Assembly (NCBI GenBank): GCA_017525245.1
Contig: JAFXTE010000016.1
Location: forward strand, 1-40,215
DNA length: 40,215 nt
Direction of reading: 5' to 3'
Source: Bacteroidales bacterium
Lineage (GTDB): Bacteria; Bacteroidota; Bacteroidia; Bacteroidales; WCHB1-69
Shown: positions 1 through 7,910 of the stretch, in pieces
Numbering within the stretch: the stretch's first letter is position 1
Layout: each line of letters begins with the position of its first letter
Translations under genes and position numbers: made by a program
The notes under the pieces: model-generated
The model's input: only the letters and a program-made list of their open reading frames with translations
The model's database searches: none
What the model was told of the DNA's origin: nothing

Positions 1-1
1 C

Positions 2-3000
2 AGCATGGGCGCGAAGCCGATTTACTATCACGAATCACCGCTGGCCGCCGGCGTCATCAAGGCGAACGACCGCTGTCTGTTCATGTACAACGGCCCCGGT
101 GAACGCTACTACCTGATTGCCATCGACCGTTGGGGCGTGGACCTCAACGCACTCGCCACAGTGGCTCACACCGGCGACTACAACGACCTGACCAACAAGC
201 CGACAATCCCGCAAAATGTCGGGGATTTGACGAACGATGCAGGTTATATCACCGCCAATGACATCTCCGCACAGGTTAATGCCGACTGGAACGCCACGGA
301 AGGTCCTGCGGAAATCTTGAACAAGCCTGTCAACGCCGATTTCGGACAGGGTGTTGTACGCAACAAAGTCAACAATCCTTCAGGTGCGACCAATATTGCG
401 GTCAACTTCTCCACTTACCAATTAGTGAACGGCGGCGTGGTGTCGTTAGTCTTCGCCCGTGCCGTCCCTGCTGGTGCAACCCTGAACATCAACAACAAGG
501 GCGCGAAACCGATTTATTATCACGAATCACCGCTGCCCGACGGACTCATTAAGGCGAACGACCGCTGTTTGTTCATGTACAACGGCCCCGGTGAGCGCTA
601 CTACCTGATTGCCATCGACCGTTGGGGCGTGGACCTCAACGCACTCGCCACAGTGGCTCACACCGGCAGCTACAATGACCTGACAGACAAGCCGAACATC
701 CCGACAAACGTGAGTGCCTTTAATAACGATGCGGGCTACATTACGGAGGAGCAGATGCCAGCGGGTATGACTGGCACACAGACGGGCGACATCATGTACT
801 GGGATGCGGCCACCGGCACGTGGATCATGATGCCGGCGGGCAGCGCGGGACAAGTGTTGACCGTGGAAAACGGTGTTCCTGTGTGGGCGAATCTTCCTGA
901 TCACGTTACCATGAATTTGCCACCGACCGTAACTACTTCCGCTCCTTCGGAGGTGACACAAGCGTCGGCTTTGTGTGGCGGAGAAGTGACCAGCGACGGC
1001 AGTGTGCAGCTCACCGCCTGCGGTGTCTGCTGGAGCACCCACCATTTCCCGACCATCGCGGATGCGCATACGGAGAATGACTTGAGTGTCAGTGCGTTCA
1101 CCTCGCACGTTACGGGCCTTGCCCATCATACCACCTACTATGTGCGGGCATACGCCACCAACAGCATAGGCACCACCTACGGCGCGGAGATGACCTTCAC
1201 CACAGAAGACATCCCCTCTGGCGACGTGACTATGCCAGACCCTTGTTCGGCAGACACCAACACCATTTGGCATCCGACTCTCGGTTCTGGCAGCACCCTC
1301 TGCGCCGGCACCGACAGCGTGGAACTCACCTTGAACAACTACCAGTATGGCAACATCCAGTGGCAGTATTCCACCGACACGATTTCCTGGTATGATATCC
1401 CTGGTGCCAATGACACGTTGTTGGTTTACAAACCAGACCAGACGCAATACGTCAGAGCTTCGGTCTCGACTGCCAATTGTCCGCCGGAGTATTCGCCGGT
1501 GAAGCTGTTGCTGAAAACGCCGTTGGCATACGCGGGCATCTCGCGCACGGCTAATGTTGGCGACACTGTACGTTTGCAGGCCTATATGGAGGAAGACGCG
1601 ACCGGCAGTTGGCAGATTCTGCAAGGCACGGGCGGTTTCCTTTCCCATCCGAACGAAGATTACACAAAGTTCTACGGCACCGACTCGCTCTACCGCCTGC
1701 GCTGGACCTTGACCAACTCTTGCGGTTATAGTTCTGATGACATCAGCGTCCGTTACGTGCAGACAGTCGTGAGTGACAGAGTGGTGATGGTGGATACCAC
1801 GGACATCATCTTCAGCGATTCGGCGCAGATGGCGCAGGGTTACTACGTAATCTCTTTCAGTGACCCGAACATCGTGATTGGAGACTCCACTATTTTGGTC
1901 AGTTTGATCAACGGCGGTTTTATGCGCATGGTCGATTCTTGGTCGATGGCCAACGATTCCACATACGCCATGTACACCACACAGGCTACGCTGTATGACA
2001 TTTTGGAGAGTGGCGTCATCCAGTTTGATGCCATTTCCGGCGAGAGCGAGGCAGATAGTGCAGTCCAAAATACGCAGCCGGCACAGGAAGTGTTGTACCT
2101 TGACCATATCCCCACACGAGAGGAGATACGTTCGAATCCGGAAATGACTAAATCGGGTAAGGTTTATATGTTAAAGTTGGATTTGGCCAGAGAAGAGAGT
2201 GGTCTTGGGGAACATACGCAAGGTTTTTCTCTGCGAGGGTTAAGACAACAGAGCACAAGTACGAATAAAAAAGACACAACAGTAAAGTGGTTAGTCCCGG
2301 AATATGCCCCTGACTTTAAATATAAACTTGAAAATGTGAACTTCTTTTTGGATGCCAACCCCGTTTTTGAATATGATAAGGACATGCGTCATTTTCAATT
2401 TGGCATTTACGATGCAAAACTCCATTTGGAGGCGGATTTTGTTCCTAATATAACGTTGGGTCAATTTACGCTAACTTTCGTTGAATGGAATCCCATCAAG
2501 GTTGAGGTTCCTTTTGCTGTCCCTATCGGTCCCGTTGTTGTTCCGTTCACTGTGGATTGCGGGGTTACTTTAGGTGTTGAGGGTTCCGTAGATATTTCTG
2601 CGGAACTTCGATACAAGTTAACTGCTGATGCAACTCTCACCGAAGGAGTCAACTATTGGGGGAAATCCCATACATTCACGACAGATAGGGGTAGAAGTGG
2701 AAGTTTCAATGTAGAACGTGTCAGTGACAATCTTGAGGGATCGGTGGATTTTGAAGTGTCAATTGCTGGCTATATGAATGTAAAGTTGGCGGCGGTGGCG
2801 GGCCCTCGCGTACAGACGGGTTTCAAGGCCAAAATGAAATATTGCTATGGTCTAAATGAAAAGCAAGGCTGGAAGGGAAAAATAGATGCCAAGTTGTATA
2901 CGAAACTTGATCTCAAAGCTATTAAATTAGTTGATAAAATTATTCCGGAAAATTGGTCAACCGAGTGTACGATTCCCCTTGTTGAGCGAGAGTTTCCAGA

Positions 3001-4411
3001 TACGATGTACCTTTATAGCGGCAACAATCATACCATTCAGAATACTCAGGCGAGCAATATCGTCAAGGTCAAGGTGGAAGGGAGTGGCGGCAAGCCCATC
3101 CGCAACGCCTTGGTCTATTTTGAGCCGAAGGACGGTGGCGCTGTTTCCAATCATGTAGCTTTCACTGACACGAGCGGCATTGCCCAAACGATATGGACAC
3201 CCAGCCCAAGTTCTGCTGTTCATCAGTTGTACGCTTACGCATACGATTGTGAGCAGAACCCTATCAAGGGTGCCCCAGTGGTGTTCACAGCCTACGAATA
3301 CGCAGGCTGTACCAGCTCCACACTCAATTTGCGATATCTCCTCACGGGCAACACCCTGACATTGCAAGCATCAGGAGGTGAACCACCCTACACCTATTCG
3401 GTGGATGGAGAGCATTTTGTGCCTTTGAGCGAGTTGCCACCGCTGTCGGCCTTGGCTAGTTATGTGTTGTCGGTGAAGGATACGAACGGGTGCATCCGTT
3501 CCATCACATACGGCATTCCAGCCAATACAGATTGCGATTGGTCAAACCTTGATATGGACGCTGAATTCAGCAATGGCGCACTGATACTTCAGGGGACGGG
3601 CGGAACCCCTCCTTACCGATATTCTCTAGGCGGGATTTCCTATTCCACAAACAACGTTTTTCCTTCTTTGTCGCCCGGGGTCTATACGGCTTACGTGATG
3701 GATGCCACAGACTGTGACTACAATAGGAGTATCACCGTTGAAGACGATGATATCTTGGATCTCACTTCCTATAATTCACAACCCTGCGCCGGTACAACCA
3801 CCGTCACCGACTACGACGGCAATGTCTATCCCACGATTCAGATCGGGCAGCAGTGCTGGATGAAGGAGAACCTCCGCACCACACACTATGCCGACGGTGA
3901 AATCATCCCGATAGGGTCTGCGTGTTACTATCCCAACGGCAATGCCGGCAACCGGGCGCAGTATGGGCTTTTGTACACGTGGTATGCGGCCACGCGGAAT
4001 ACGTCCAGCAGCAGTAACCCCAGCGGTGTGCGGGGAGCCTGTCCCTACGGCTGGCACGTGCCGAGCGACGATGAATGGAGTCAACTCTTAAGCCAGCCCC
4101 AATTGTTGGTGTGCCCCGCCAAGGCACTGGCGTCGAAGTTTGGTTGGAATATTTCCACCACTGCCTGTTCTCCCGGTTACGAAAATTGGTATAACAACGG
4201 CAGCGGATTCAATGCGCCGCCGGCGGGTCTGTATAACAATGGATATGGCAATTTCGGTTCGGTTGCTTGGTTCTGGAGTACTACCAATTACCCCTACAAC
4301 GTGTGGAGCCGCTTCCTGAGCTACGACGGAGCAGGAGTGGGACGCGACTACAACGGCAGCGACATCAACTATAAGGCGCGCGCCTACTCTGTCCGCTGCC
4401 TCCGCGATTAG
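2..4411 (+). CDS. Giant FISUMP-domain surface protein, 5' end outside the window
   Basis: About 1,469 residues are visible and the frame is open to the left edge. The first visible residues fall in the middle of a repeat seen again at 500, so the true start lies upstream. Order of parts (numbered from the ATG at 5): two near-identical modules starting at residues 2 and 166, each ending in a YNDLT(N/D)KP motif like those in phage and Bacteroidetes tail-fibre proteins; an FN3-like domain with a GVCWST motif (about 300-400); Ig/PKD-like segments (about 425-590); a beta-rich core (about 600-1000); a Big_1-like domain (about 1020-1100); SprB-like segments; and a C-terminal FISUMP domain from about 1262, with the QCWMKENLRTTHYADG signature, ending VRCLRD. 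No T9SS sorting domain follows. It is presumably secreted or cell-surface, with unknown ligand. The middle and C-terminus are paralogous to the gene at 21613. The family call is sure; the function is not. Confidence 0.88.
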   Translation, partial: SMGAKPIYYHESPLAAGVIKANDRCLFMYNGPGERYYLIAIDRWGVDLNALATVAHTGDYNDLTNKPTIPQNVGDLTNDAGYITANDISAQVNADWNATEGPAEILNKPVNADFGQGVVRNKVNNPSGATNIAVNFSTYQLVNGGVVSLVFARAVPAGATLNINNKGAKPIYYHESPLPDGLIKANDRCLFMYNGPGERYYLIAIDRWGVDLNALATVAHTGSYNDLTDKPNIPTNVSAFNNDAGYITEEQMPAGMTGTQTGDIMYWDAATGTWIMMPAGSAGQVLTVENGVPVWANLPDHVTMNLPPTVTTSAPSEVTQASALCGGEVTSDGSVQLTACGVCWSTHHFPTIADAHTENDLSVSAFTSHVTGLAHHTTYYVRAYATNSIGTTYGAEMTFTTEDIPSGDVTMPDPCSADTNTIWHPTLGSGSTLCAGTDSVELTLNNYQYGNIQWQYSTDTISWYDIPGANDTLLVYKPDQTQYVRASVSTANCPPEYSPVKLLLKTPLAYAGISRTANVGDTVRLQAYMEEDATGSWQILQGTGGFLSHPNEDYTKFYGTDSLYRLRWTLTNSCGYSSDDISVRYVQTVVSDRVVMVDTTDIIFSDSAQMAQGYYVISFSDPNIVIGDSTILVSLINGGFMRMVDSWSMANDSTYAMYTTQATLYDILESGVIQFDAISGESEADSAVQNTQPAQEVLYLDHIPTREEIRSNPEMTKSGKVYMLKLDLAREESGLGEHTQGFSLRGLRQQSTSTNKKDTTVKWLVPEYAPDFKYKLENVNFFLDANPVFEYDKDMRHFQFGIYDAKLHLEADFVPNITLGQFTLTFVEWNPIKVEVPFAVPIGPVVVPFTVDCGVTLGVEGSVDISAELRYKLTADATLTEGVNYWGKSHTFTTDRGRSGSFNVERVSDNLEGSVDFEVSIAGYMNVKLAAVAGPRVQTGFKAKMKYCYGLNEKQGWKGKIDAKLYTKLDLKAIKLVDKIIPENWSTECTIPLVEREFPDTMYLYSGNNHTIQNTQASNIVKVKVEGSGGKPIRNALVYFEPKDGGAVSNHVAFTDTSGIAQTIWTPSPSSAVHQLYAYAYDCEQNPIKGAPVVFTAYEYAGCTSSTLNLRYLLTGNTLTLQASGGEPPYTYSVDGEHFVPLSELPPLSALASYVLSVKDTNGCIRSITYGIPANTDCDWSNLDMDAEFSNGALILQGTGGTPPYRYSLGGISYSTNNVFPSLSPGVYTAYVMDATDCDYNRSITVEDDDILDLTSYNSQPCAGTTTVTDYDGNVYPTIQIGQQCWMKENLRTTHYADGEIIPIGSACYYPNGNAGNRAQYGLLYTWYAATRNTSSSSNPSGVRGACPYGWHVPSDDEWSQLLSQPQLLVCPAKALASKFGWNISTTACSPGYENWYNNGSGFNAPPAGLYNNGYGNFGSVAWFWSTTNYPYNVWSRFLSYDGAGVGRDYNGSDINYKARAYSVRCLRD
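8..712 (+). repeat. Long near-identical coding direct repeat with 492-bp period
   Basis: The module beginning at 8 recurs at 500, an offset of 492 bp or 164 codons. Both copies encode GAKPIYYHESPL, then a stretch ending VDLNALATVAHTG, then a YNDLT motif. Differences are few and mostly at third codon positions, implying a recent duplication or ongoing gene conversion. The left copy continues out of the window, so more copies probably lie upstream. Confidence 0.9.
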
Positions 4412-4434
4412 TGGGACTTGAGACTGTGGACTTT

Positions 4435-4466
4435 AGAAAGGGCGTGGCCGAGGCTGCGCCCTTTCT
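4435..4466 (+). terminator. Hairpin after the first FISUMP gene
   Basis: A perfect 10-bp stem (AGAAAGGGCG paired with CGCCCTTTCT) and a 12-nt loop lie 24 nt after the stop codon. No long U-tract follows, so it is a candidate terminator or 3'-end stabiliser. Confidence 0.5.
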
Positions 4467-4469
4467 TGC

Positions 4470-4531
4470 GATGAAGGGCGATGAAGGGCGATGAATGAAC
4501 GATGAAGCGATGAAGCGATGAAACGATGAAA
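4470..4531. repeat. GATGAA-based short tandem repeat
   Basis: Imperfect tandem units GATGAAGGGC and then GATGAAGC/GATGAAAC. This is the reverse complement of the TTTCATCG/TCTCATCG array at 28762-28853, so the same repeat type occurs at two loci in opposite orientation. Confidence 0.8.
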
Positions 4532-4535
4532 GGAG

Positions 4536-4647
4536 CCCTTGCGAGTTCCGGTTTCCGTTTGGCCGGTCAGTGCGTCGCGTTAACGTTATATTGTGGGTTT
4601 CGGCAAATCGAGTTGTTTCCGGTTGTGGAGGGTGGCCAAACGGAATG
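4536..4647 (+). repeat. ~111-bp interspersed repeat, family A, copy 1
   Basis: Roughly 85% identical by eye to 5832-5942, with the last ~36 bp identical. It contains a perfect 12-bp inverted repeat (TTCCGTTTGGCC at 4553-4564, GGCCAAACGGAA at 4634-4645) and the palindrome TAACGTTA, so a transcript could fold into one long hairpin. With copy 2 it brackets the nuclease-like gene at 4856. MITE-like in appearance; family not recognised. Confidence 0.8.
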
Positions 4648-4794
4648 GAGATGAGTTGGTCGAGTCGGTTTTGCTGCGAATCTTTCGAGAATCTGCGAAA
4701 TCTGAAAACATTATTTACAAAAAGTTGTTAAAATATTTTCAATATAAAAATCTAATTTGTTGATATTCAGCAATAAAAATTTTTTCTAAAAAGT

Positions 4795-4826
4795 GTTGAC
4801 AAAGAGTGTTATTTGTTTTATCTTTG
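4795..4826 (+). promoter_or_regulatory. Bacteroidetes-type promoter of the coiled-coil nuclease gene
   Basis: A -33-like GTTG at 4795-4798 is followed by 20 nt and a TATCTTTG -7 box at 4819-4826, matching the Bacteroidetes consensus (TTTG, 19-21 nt, TAnnTTTG). The ATG is 29 nt downstream of the -7 box. The promoter lies inside the repeat-bracketed interval, so the gene carries its own. Confidence 0.75.
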
Positions 4827-4855
4827 CGGCATGTTTAGTTTAAAATTTACAGACC

Positions 4856-5803
4856 ATGAAGGAAGAAGTATCACAATTAGAATTAGAAGTGCCGAAATTA
4901 CGGCAGATGGTGTTGGAGAACACCAAAAGAATCGACAGAAACGAATTGACGATCAACAAAATGCGTATGGAAGCCACCGAACAGACCCGTAAAATCAGCG
5001 AACGCGATGAGAGTTTGGAACTCTCCCGCAGGGAACATGATCGTCGCATGAAAAGCATTGATGAACGGCTGGACCGAATCGCACAGCTTACGGAAGCCTC
5101 GAAAATCAAACAGGAAGAGCACGAAAACGAACTCAAAGAGACTTGGAGGCTTGTAAAGGAGAACTCTGCACAGATGAAAGAGAGCAGGGAGGAGTTCGAC
5201 AGAGGGCTAAAAGAGAGCAGGGAGGAGTTCGACAAACGAATGAAAGAGAGCGAGGAGAAATTCAATAGGGAGTTGAGAGAGAGCAGGGAGGAGTTCGACA
5301 GACGGATGAAAGAGACCGACAGGCAAGTCAAAGATATGTTTGCGGAGACCAATGCATCGATAAGGCGTGTTTCAGTGGAATTCCTCGGTGTCACGGGCCA
5401 CATCGTGGAGGGCTTGGTGAGTTCCTCCGCCGAAAAAGTTTTCAAGGATGCCGGTTTCAATTTGCATAACAGTGGCAAGAATCTGAAACGTGAACTTGCT
5501 TCGGAGAACAGACAGATGGAGTTGGATGTCATGCTCGGCAATGAGAAGATTGTCGTGCCTGTGGAGGTCAAGGCGAACTTCACAAAAAAGAAAGTGAAAC
5601 GCTGGTTACACAAGATGGAGACGTTCAGGGATTTCTTCCCCGAATGCGCCGACAAGGAGGTCGTCGCCGCCGTCGCCGCTATCAACTACGAGGCGGGTGC
5701 GGCCGAACTCGCCCACGAGGAAGGGCTGCTTGTGATCCGTGTCAGCAGTGATGACATCTTCTCCCTTGACCCGGTTGACGAGGAGAAGCTGCGGAAGTTC
5801 TGA
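4856..5803 (+). CDS. Coiled-coil protein with C-terminal PD-(D/E)XK nuclease-like domain
   Basis: 315 residues, soluble, no signal peptide. Residues 1 to about 170 are a charged coiled coil, with tandem units of the form (M/R)KESREEFDR between about 105 and 155. The C-terminal third (about 180-315) has the restriction-endonuclease-fold signature E222-L-D224 then E237-V-K239, with a downstream segment resembling the final strand of such folds. This matches the widespread DUF3782-type family of uncharacterised coiled-coil nucleases (assignment from motif and layout). Nuclease activity is inferred. The start follows a good promoter. The gene is bracketed by ~111-bp direct repeats (4536-4647 and 5832-5942), which suggests it travelled as a unit. 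No partner gene is adjacent. Confidence 0.8.
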   Translation: MKEEVSQLELEVPKLRQMVLENTKRIDRNELTINKMRMEATEQTRKISERDESLELSRREHDRRMKSIDERLDRIAQLTEASKIKQEEHENELKETWRLVKENSAQMKESREEFDRGLKESREEFDKRMKESEEKFNRELRESREEFDRRMKETDRQVKDMFAETNASIRRVSVEFLGVTGHIVEGLVSSSAEKVFKDAGFNLHNSGKNLKRELASENRQMELDVMLGNEKIVVPVEVKANFTKKKVKRWLHKMETFRDFFPECADKEVVAAVAAINYEAGAAELAHEEGLLVIRVSSDDIFSLDPVDEEKLRKF

Positions 5804-5831
5804 AGGAAGGCTCTTTTTTCGTATCCTCCTG

Positions 5832-5942
5832 CCCTTGCGAGTCCCAGTTTCCGCTTGCCCAGACAATGTATCGCTTTAACGTTATGTGTGGGTTTCGGAA
5901 ATGCGTGTTGTTTCCGGTTGTGGAGGGTGGCCAAACGGAATG
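5832..5942 (+). repeat. ~111-bp interspersed repeat, family A, copy 2
   Basis: Direct-orientation partner of 4536-4647. Its 3' third is identical to copy 1, while the left arm of the inverted repeat has decayed (TTCCGCTTGCCC at 5849-5860 against a perfect right arm). It begins 28 nt after the nuclease stop codon. The rest of the spacer, 5943-6111, shows no gene. The only promoter hint before porX is TATTTTTT at 6080-6087. Confidence 0.8.
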
Positions 5943-6111
5943 ATGCATTTGCTGCACGGTTCGTTGGCATGGTTGTGCCGTTCGCGAAGCAGCTGTGGGG
6001 CTGAAGAGCTCGGTAGCCGCGCCGGGGCACCCAAATAAAAAACAGAGACATCAATAAAATAAATCGAAAAAATCGCCGTTATTTTTTCGTTTTTCAAATG
6101 AATAGTAAGAT

Positions 6112-7668
6112 ATGAATACGAAGATTTTATGGGCGGATGACGAGATTGATTTGTTGAAACCGCATATTTTGTTTTTGAAATCTAAAGGTTACGATGTGAT
6201 TCCCGCCATGAGCGGCATGGAGGCGCTGGAAATCCTGAAGACGGAGTTCGTGAACATTATCTTTTTGGACGAGAATATGCCTGGCTTGAGCGGTTTGGAA
6301 ACTCTTCAGCGTCTGAAAAAGGACTATCCGCATATTCCCATCGTGATGATCACCAAGAGCGAGGAGGAGCATATCATGGAGGACGCCATCGGCTCCAACA
6401 TCGCGGACTACCTCATCAAACCGGTGAATCCCAACCAGATACTGCTTTGTCTGAAGAAGAATATCGACAACAAGAAGTTAGTGAGCGAGAAAGTGACCAG
6501 CAACTACCAGCAGTCGTTCCGCGAACTTTCCATGCGCATTTCCGACCGTTTGAGCGTTTCGGAATGGGAGGAACTGTACAAAGAGCTGGTCAACTGGGAA
6601 CTGCAAATCGAAAAGATTGAGGATGAGAGTATTACGGAAATGCTTGCGGCCCAGAAGGAGGAGGCTAACATCCAGTTTGCCAAGTTCGTGCAGCGCAACT
6701 ACCTTGACTGGGTCAACGGTCGCGCCGACGACAAGCCGCTGCAGTCGCATACGGTGCTGAAAGAGAAGCTGTTCCCGAAGCTCAACGACCAGAAGAGCAC
6801 CTTCTTGTTCGTCATTGACAACCTGCGTTACGACCAATGGCGCAGCATCTATCCGATGGTGCATGACTATTATTATATACAAGATGAAAGTATCTGCTAC
6901 AGCATCCTGCCCACAGCCACGCATTATGCCCGCAACTCTTTGTTTTCCGGTCTGATGCCGTCGGTGATCGCCAAAAAATACCCTAACTATTGGCTTAACG
7001 AGAGCGATTCCGGCAGCAAGAACCAGTACGAGGAGCAGCTTTTGGGCGAGTATCTGAAACGCTACGGGAAAAACATAAAATATTCCTACCATAAGATTCT
7101 GAATCCGGATTTTGCCAAGAAGGTGTTCGACAATTTCCACCAGATGTTGAACAACCCGCTGAATGTCATCGTGTTCAACTTTGTGGATATGCTTTCGCAC
7201 GCAGGCACCGACGTCAATGTGGTGCGCGAGTTAGCCGACGACGAGAAGTCCTACCGCAGCGTAACCGCCTCTTGGTTCGAGAACTCTGTTTTGTTTGAGA
7301 TGATCAAGTGGCTGTCGGAGAAGAAGATACCGGTGATGATTACCACTGACCACGGCACCATAAAGGTCGATCGTGCGCTGAAGATGGTGGGCGAGCGCGA
7401 CCTGAACACGAACCTGCGCTACAAGGTGGGCCGCAGCAGCATGGATTATCCCGCCAAGGAGGTCTTCGAAATCAAGAACCCCGACGATGCTTTCCTGCCC
7501 AAAGAAAGTATGACCCAGCGCTTCATCTTCGCCACCAAGTCGGACTTTTTCGCCTACCAGAACAACTTCAACCAGTACGTGAATATGTACAAGAACACGT
7601 TCCAGCACGGCGGAATTTCAATGGAGGAGATGATGATCCCGTTCGTGATTCTCGCGCCGAAAAGTTAG
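6112..7668 (+). CDS. porX: PorX-type response regulator with PglZ domain
   Basis: 518 residues, the same length class as Porphyromonas gingivalis PorX. An N-terminal receiver domain (about 1-120) has the acidic pair D9-D10, phosphoacceptor D53 (FLDENMPG), T81 and K103 (LIKP). A helical linker (about 125-210) leads to a C-terminal PglZ domain of the alkaline-phosphatase superfamily, with metal-site motifs VIDNLRYDQW (D236), PTATHY (T268/T270) and TTDHGT (D413, H414). In characterised Bacteroidetes, PorX with its sensor PorY controls T9SS genes and the PglZ domain is a phosphodiesterase. The cytoplasmic role here is by homology. No porY lies in the window; the neighbours are unrelated. The T9SS context is supported by the sorting-domain gene at 21218 and the PorE-like gene at 32278. 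Confidence 0.93.
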   Translation: MNTKILWADDEIDLLKPHILFLKSKGYDVIPAMSGMEALEILKTEFVNIIFLDENMPGLSGLETLQRLKKDYPHIPIVMITKSEEEHIMEDAIGSNIADYLIKPVNPNQILLCLKKNIDNKKLVSEKVTSNYQQSFRELSMRISDRLSVSEWEELYKELVNWELQIEKIEDESITEMLAAQKEEANIQFAKFVQRNYLDWVNGRADDKPLQSHTVLKEKLFPKLNDQKSTFLFVIDNLRYDQWRSIYPMVHDYYYIQDESICYSILPTATHYARNSLFSGLMPSVIAKKYPNYWLNESDSGSKNQYEEQLLGEYLKRYGKNIKYSYHKILNPDFAKKVFDNFHQMLNNPLNVIVFNFVDMLSHAGTDVNVVRELADDEKSYRSVTASWFENSVLFEMIKWLSEKKIPVMITTDHGTIKVDRALKMVGERDLNTNLRYKVGRSSMDYPAKEVFEIKNPDDAFLPKESMTQRFIFATKSDFFAYQNNFNQYVNMYKNTFQHGGISMEEMMIPFVILAPKS

Positions 7669-7705
7669 TTTCGCAAAGGGCTTTCAATATCCGGTTGTTA
7701 TACTT

Positions 7706-7746
7706 TTGGCTGTTAGCTTTTGGCTTAGCAAATAGTTAACAGCCAA
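7706..7746 (+). terminator. Candidate hairpin after porX
   Basis: TTGGCTGTTA (7706-7715) pairs perfectly with TAACAGCCAA (7737-7746) across a 21-nt loop, followed by TTTATTG. It is a weak terminator candidate because the loop is long. The left arm resembles the TTGGCTG heptamer array at 35600, so it may instead be repeat debris. Confidence 0.4.
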
Positions 7747-7760
7747 ATTTATTGTCATTA

Positions 7761-7808
7761 GTCTAAGTCTAAGTCTAAGTTTATGTCTAAGTCTAAGTCT
7801 ATGTCTAT
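7761..7808. repeat. Hexamer tandem repeat GTCTAA/GTCTAT
   Basis: Eight consecutive 6-bp units, mostly GTCTAA with GTTTAT and GTCTAT variants, in the spacer between porX and the acyl-CoA synthetase. Confidence 0.85.
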
Positions 7809-7878
7809 GTCACAGTGAAATTTTGGAGCGGTCTTTGTCCTACTCAATCAAAATGGGGAGGTGGTCCGAAAAAAAATG

Positions 7879-7886
7879 TATTTTTG
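7879..7886 (+). promoter_or_regulatory. -7 promoter box (TATTTTTG) of the acyl-CoA synthetase gene
   Basis: Matches TAnnTTTG and lies 24 nt before the ATG at 7911. No clear -33 element. A GTG 64 nt upstream of this box opens the same frame, but a start there would precede the promoter, so 7911 is preferred. Confidence 0.6.
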
Positions 7887-7910
7887 CCGTTTGTTTCAAA
7901 ACGTACTATT

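Noticed and set aside
527-2107. 526-residue minus-strand frame
   Set aside because: Antisense shadow of the FISUMP gene with no domain or promoter.
7815-7910. 32-residue N-terminal extension of the acyl-CoA synthetase from a GTG
   Set aside because: It lies upstream of and across the promoter box, and the family N-terminus fits the ATG at 7911.
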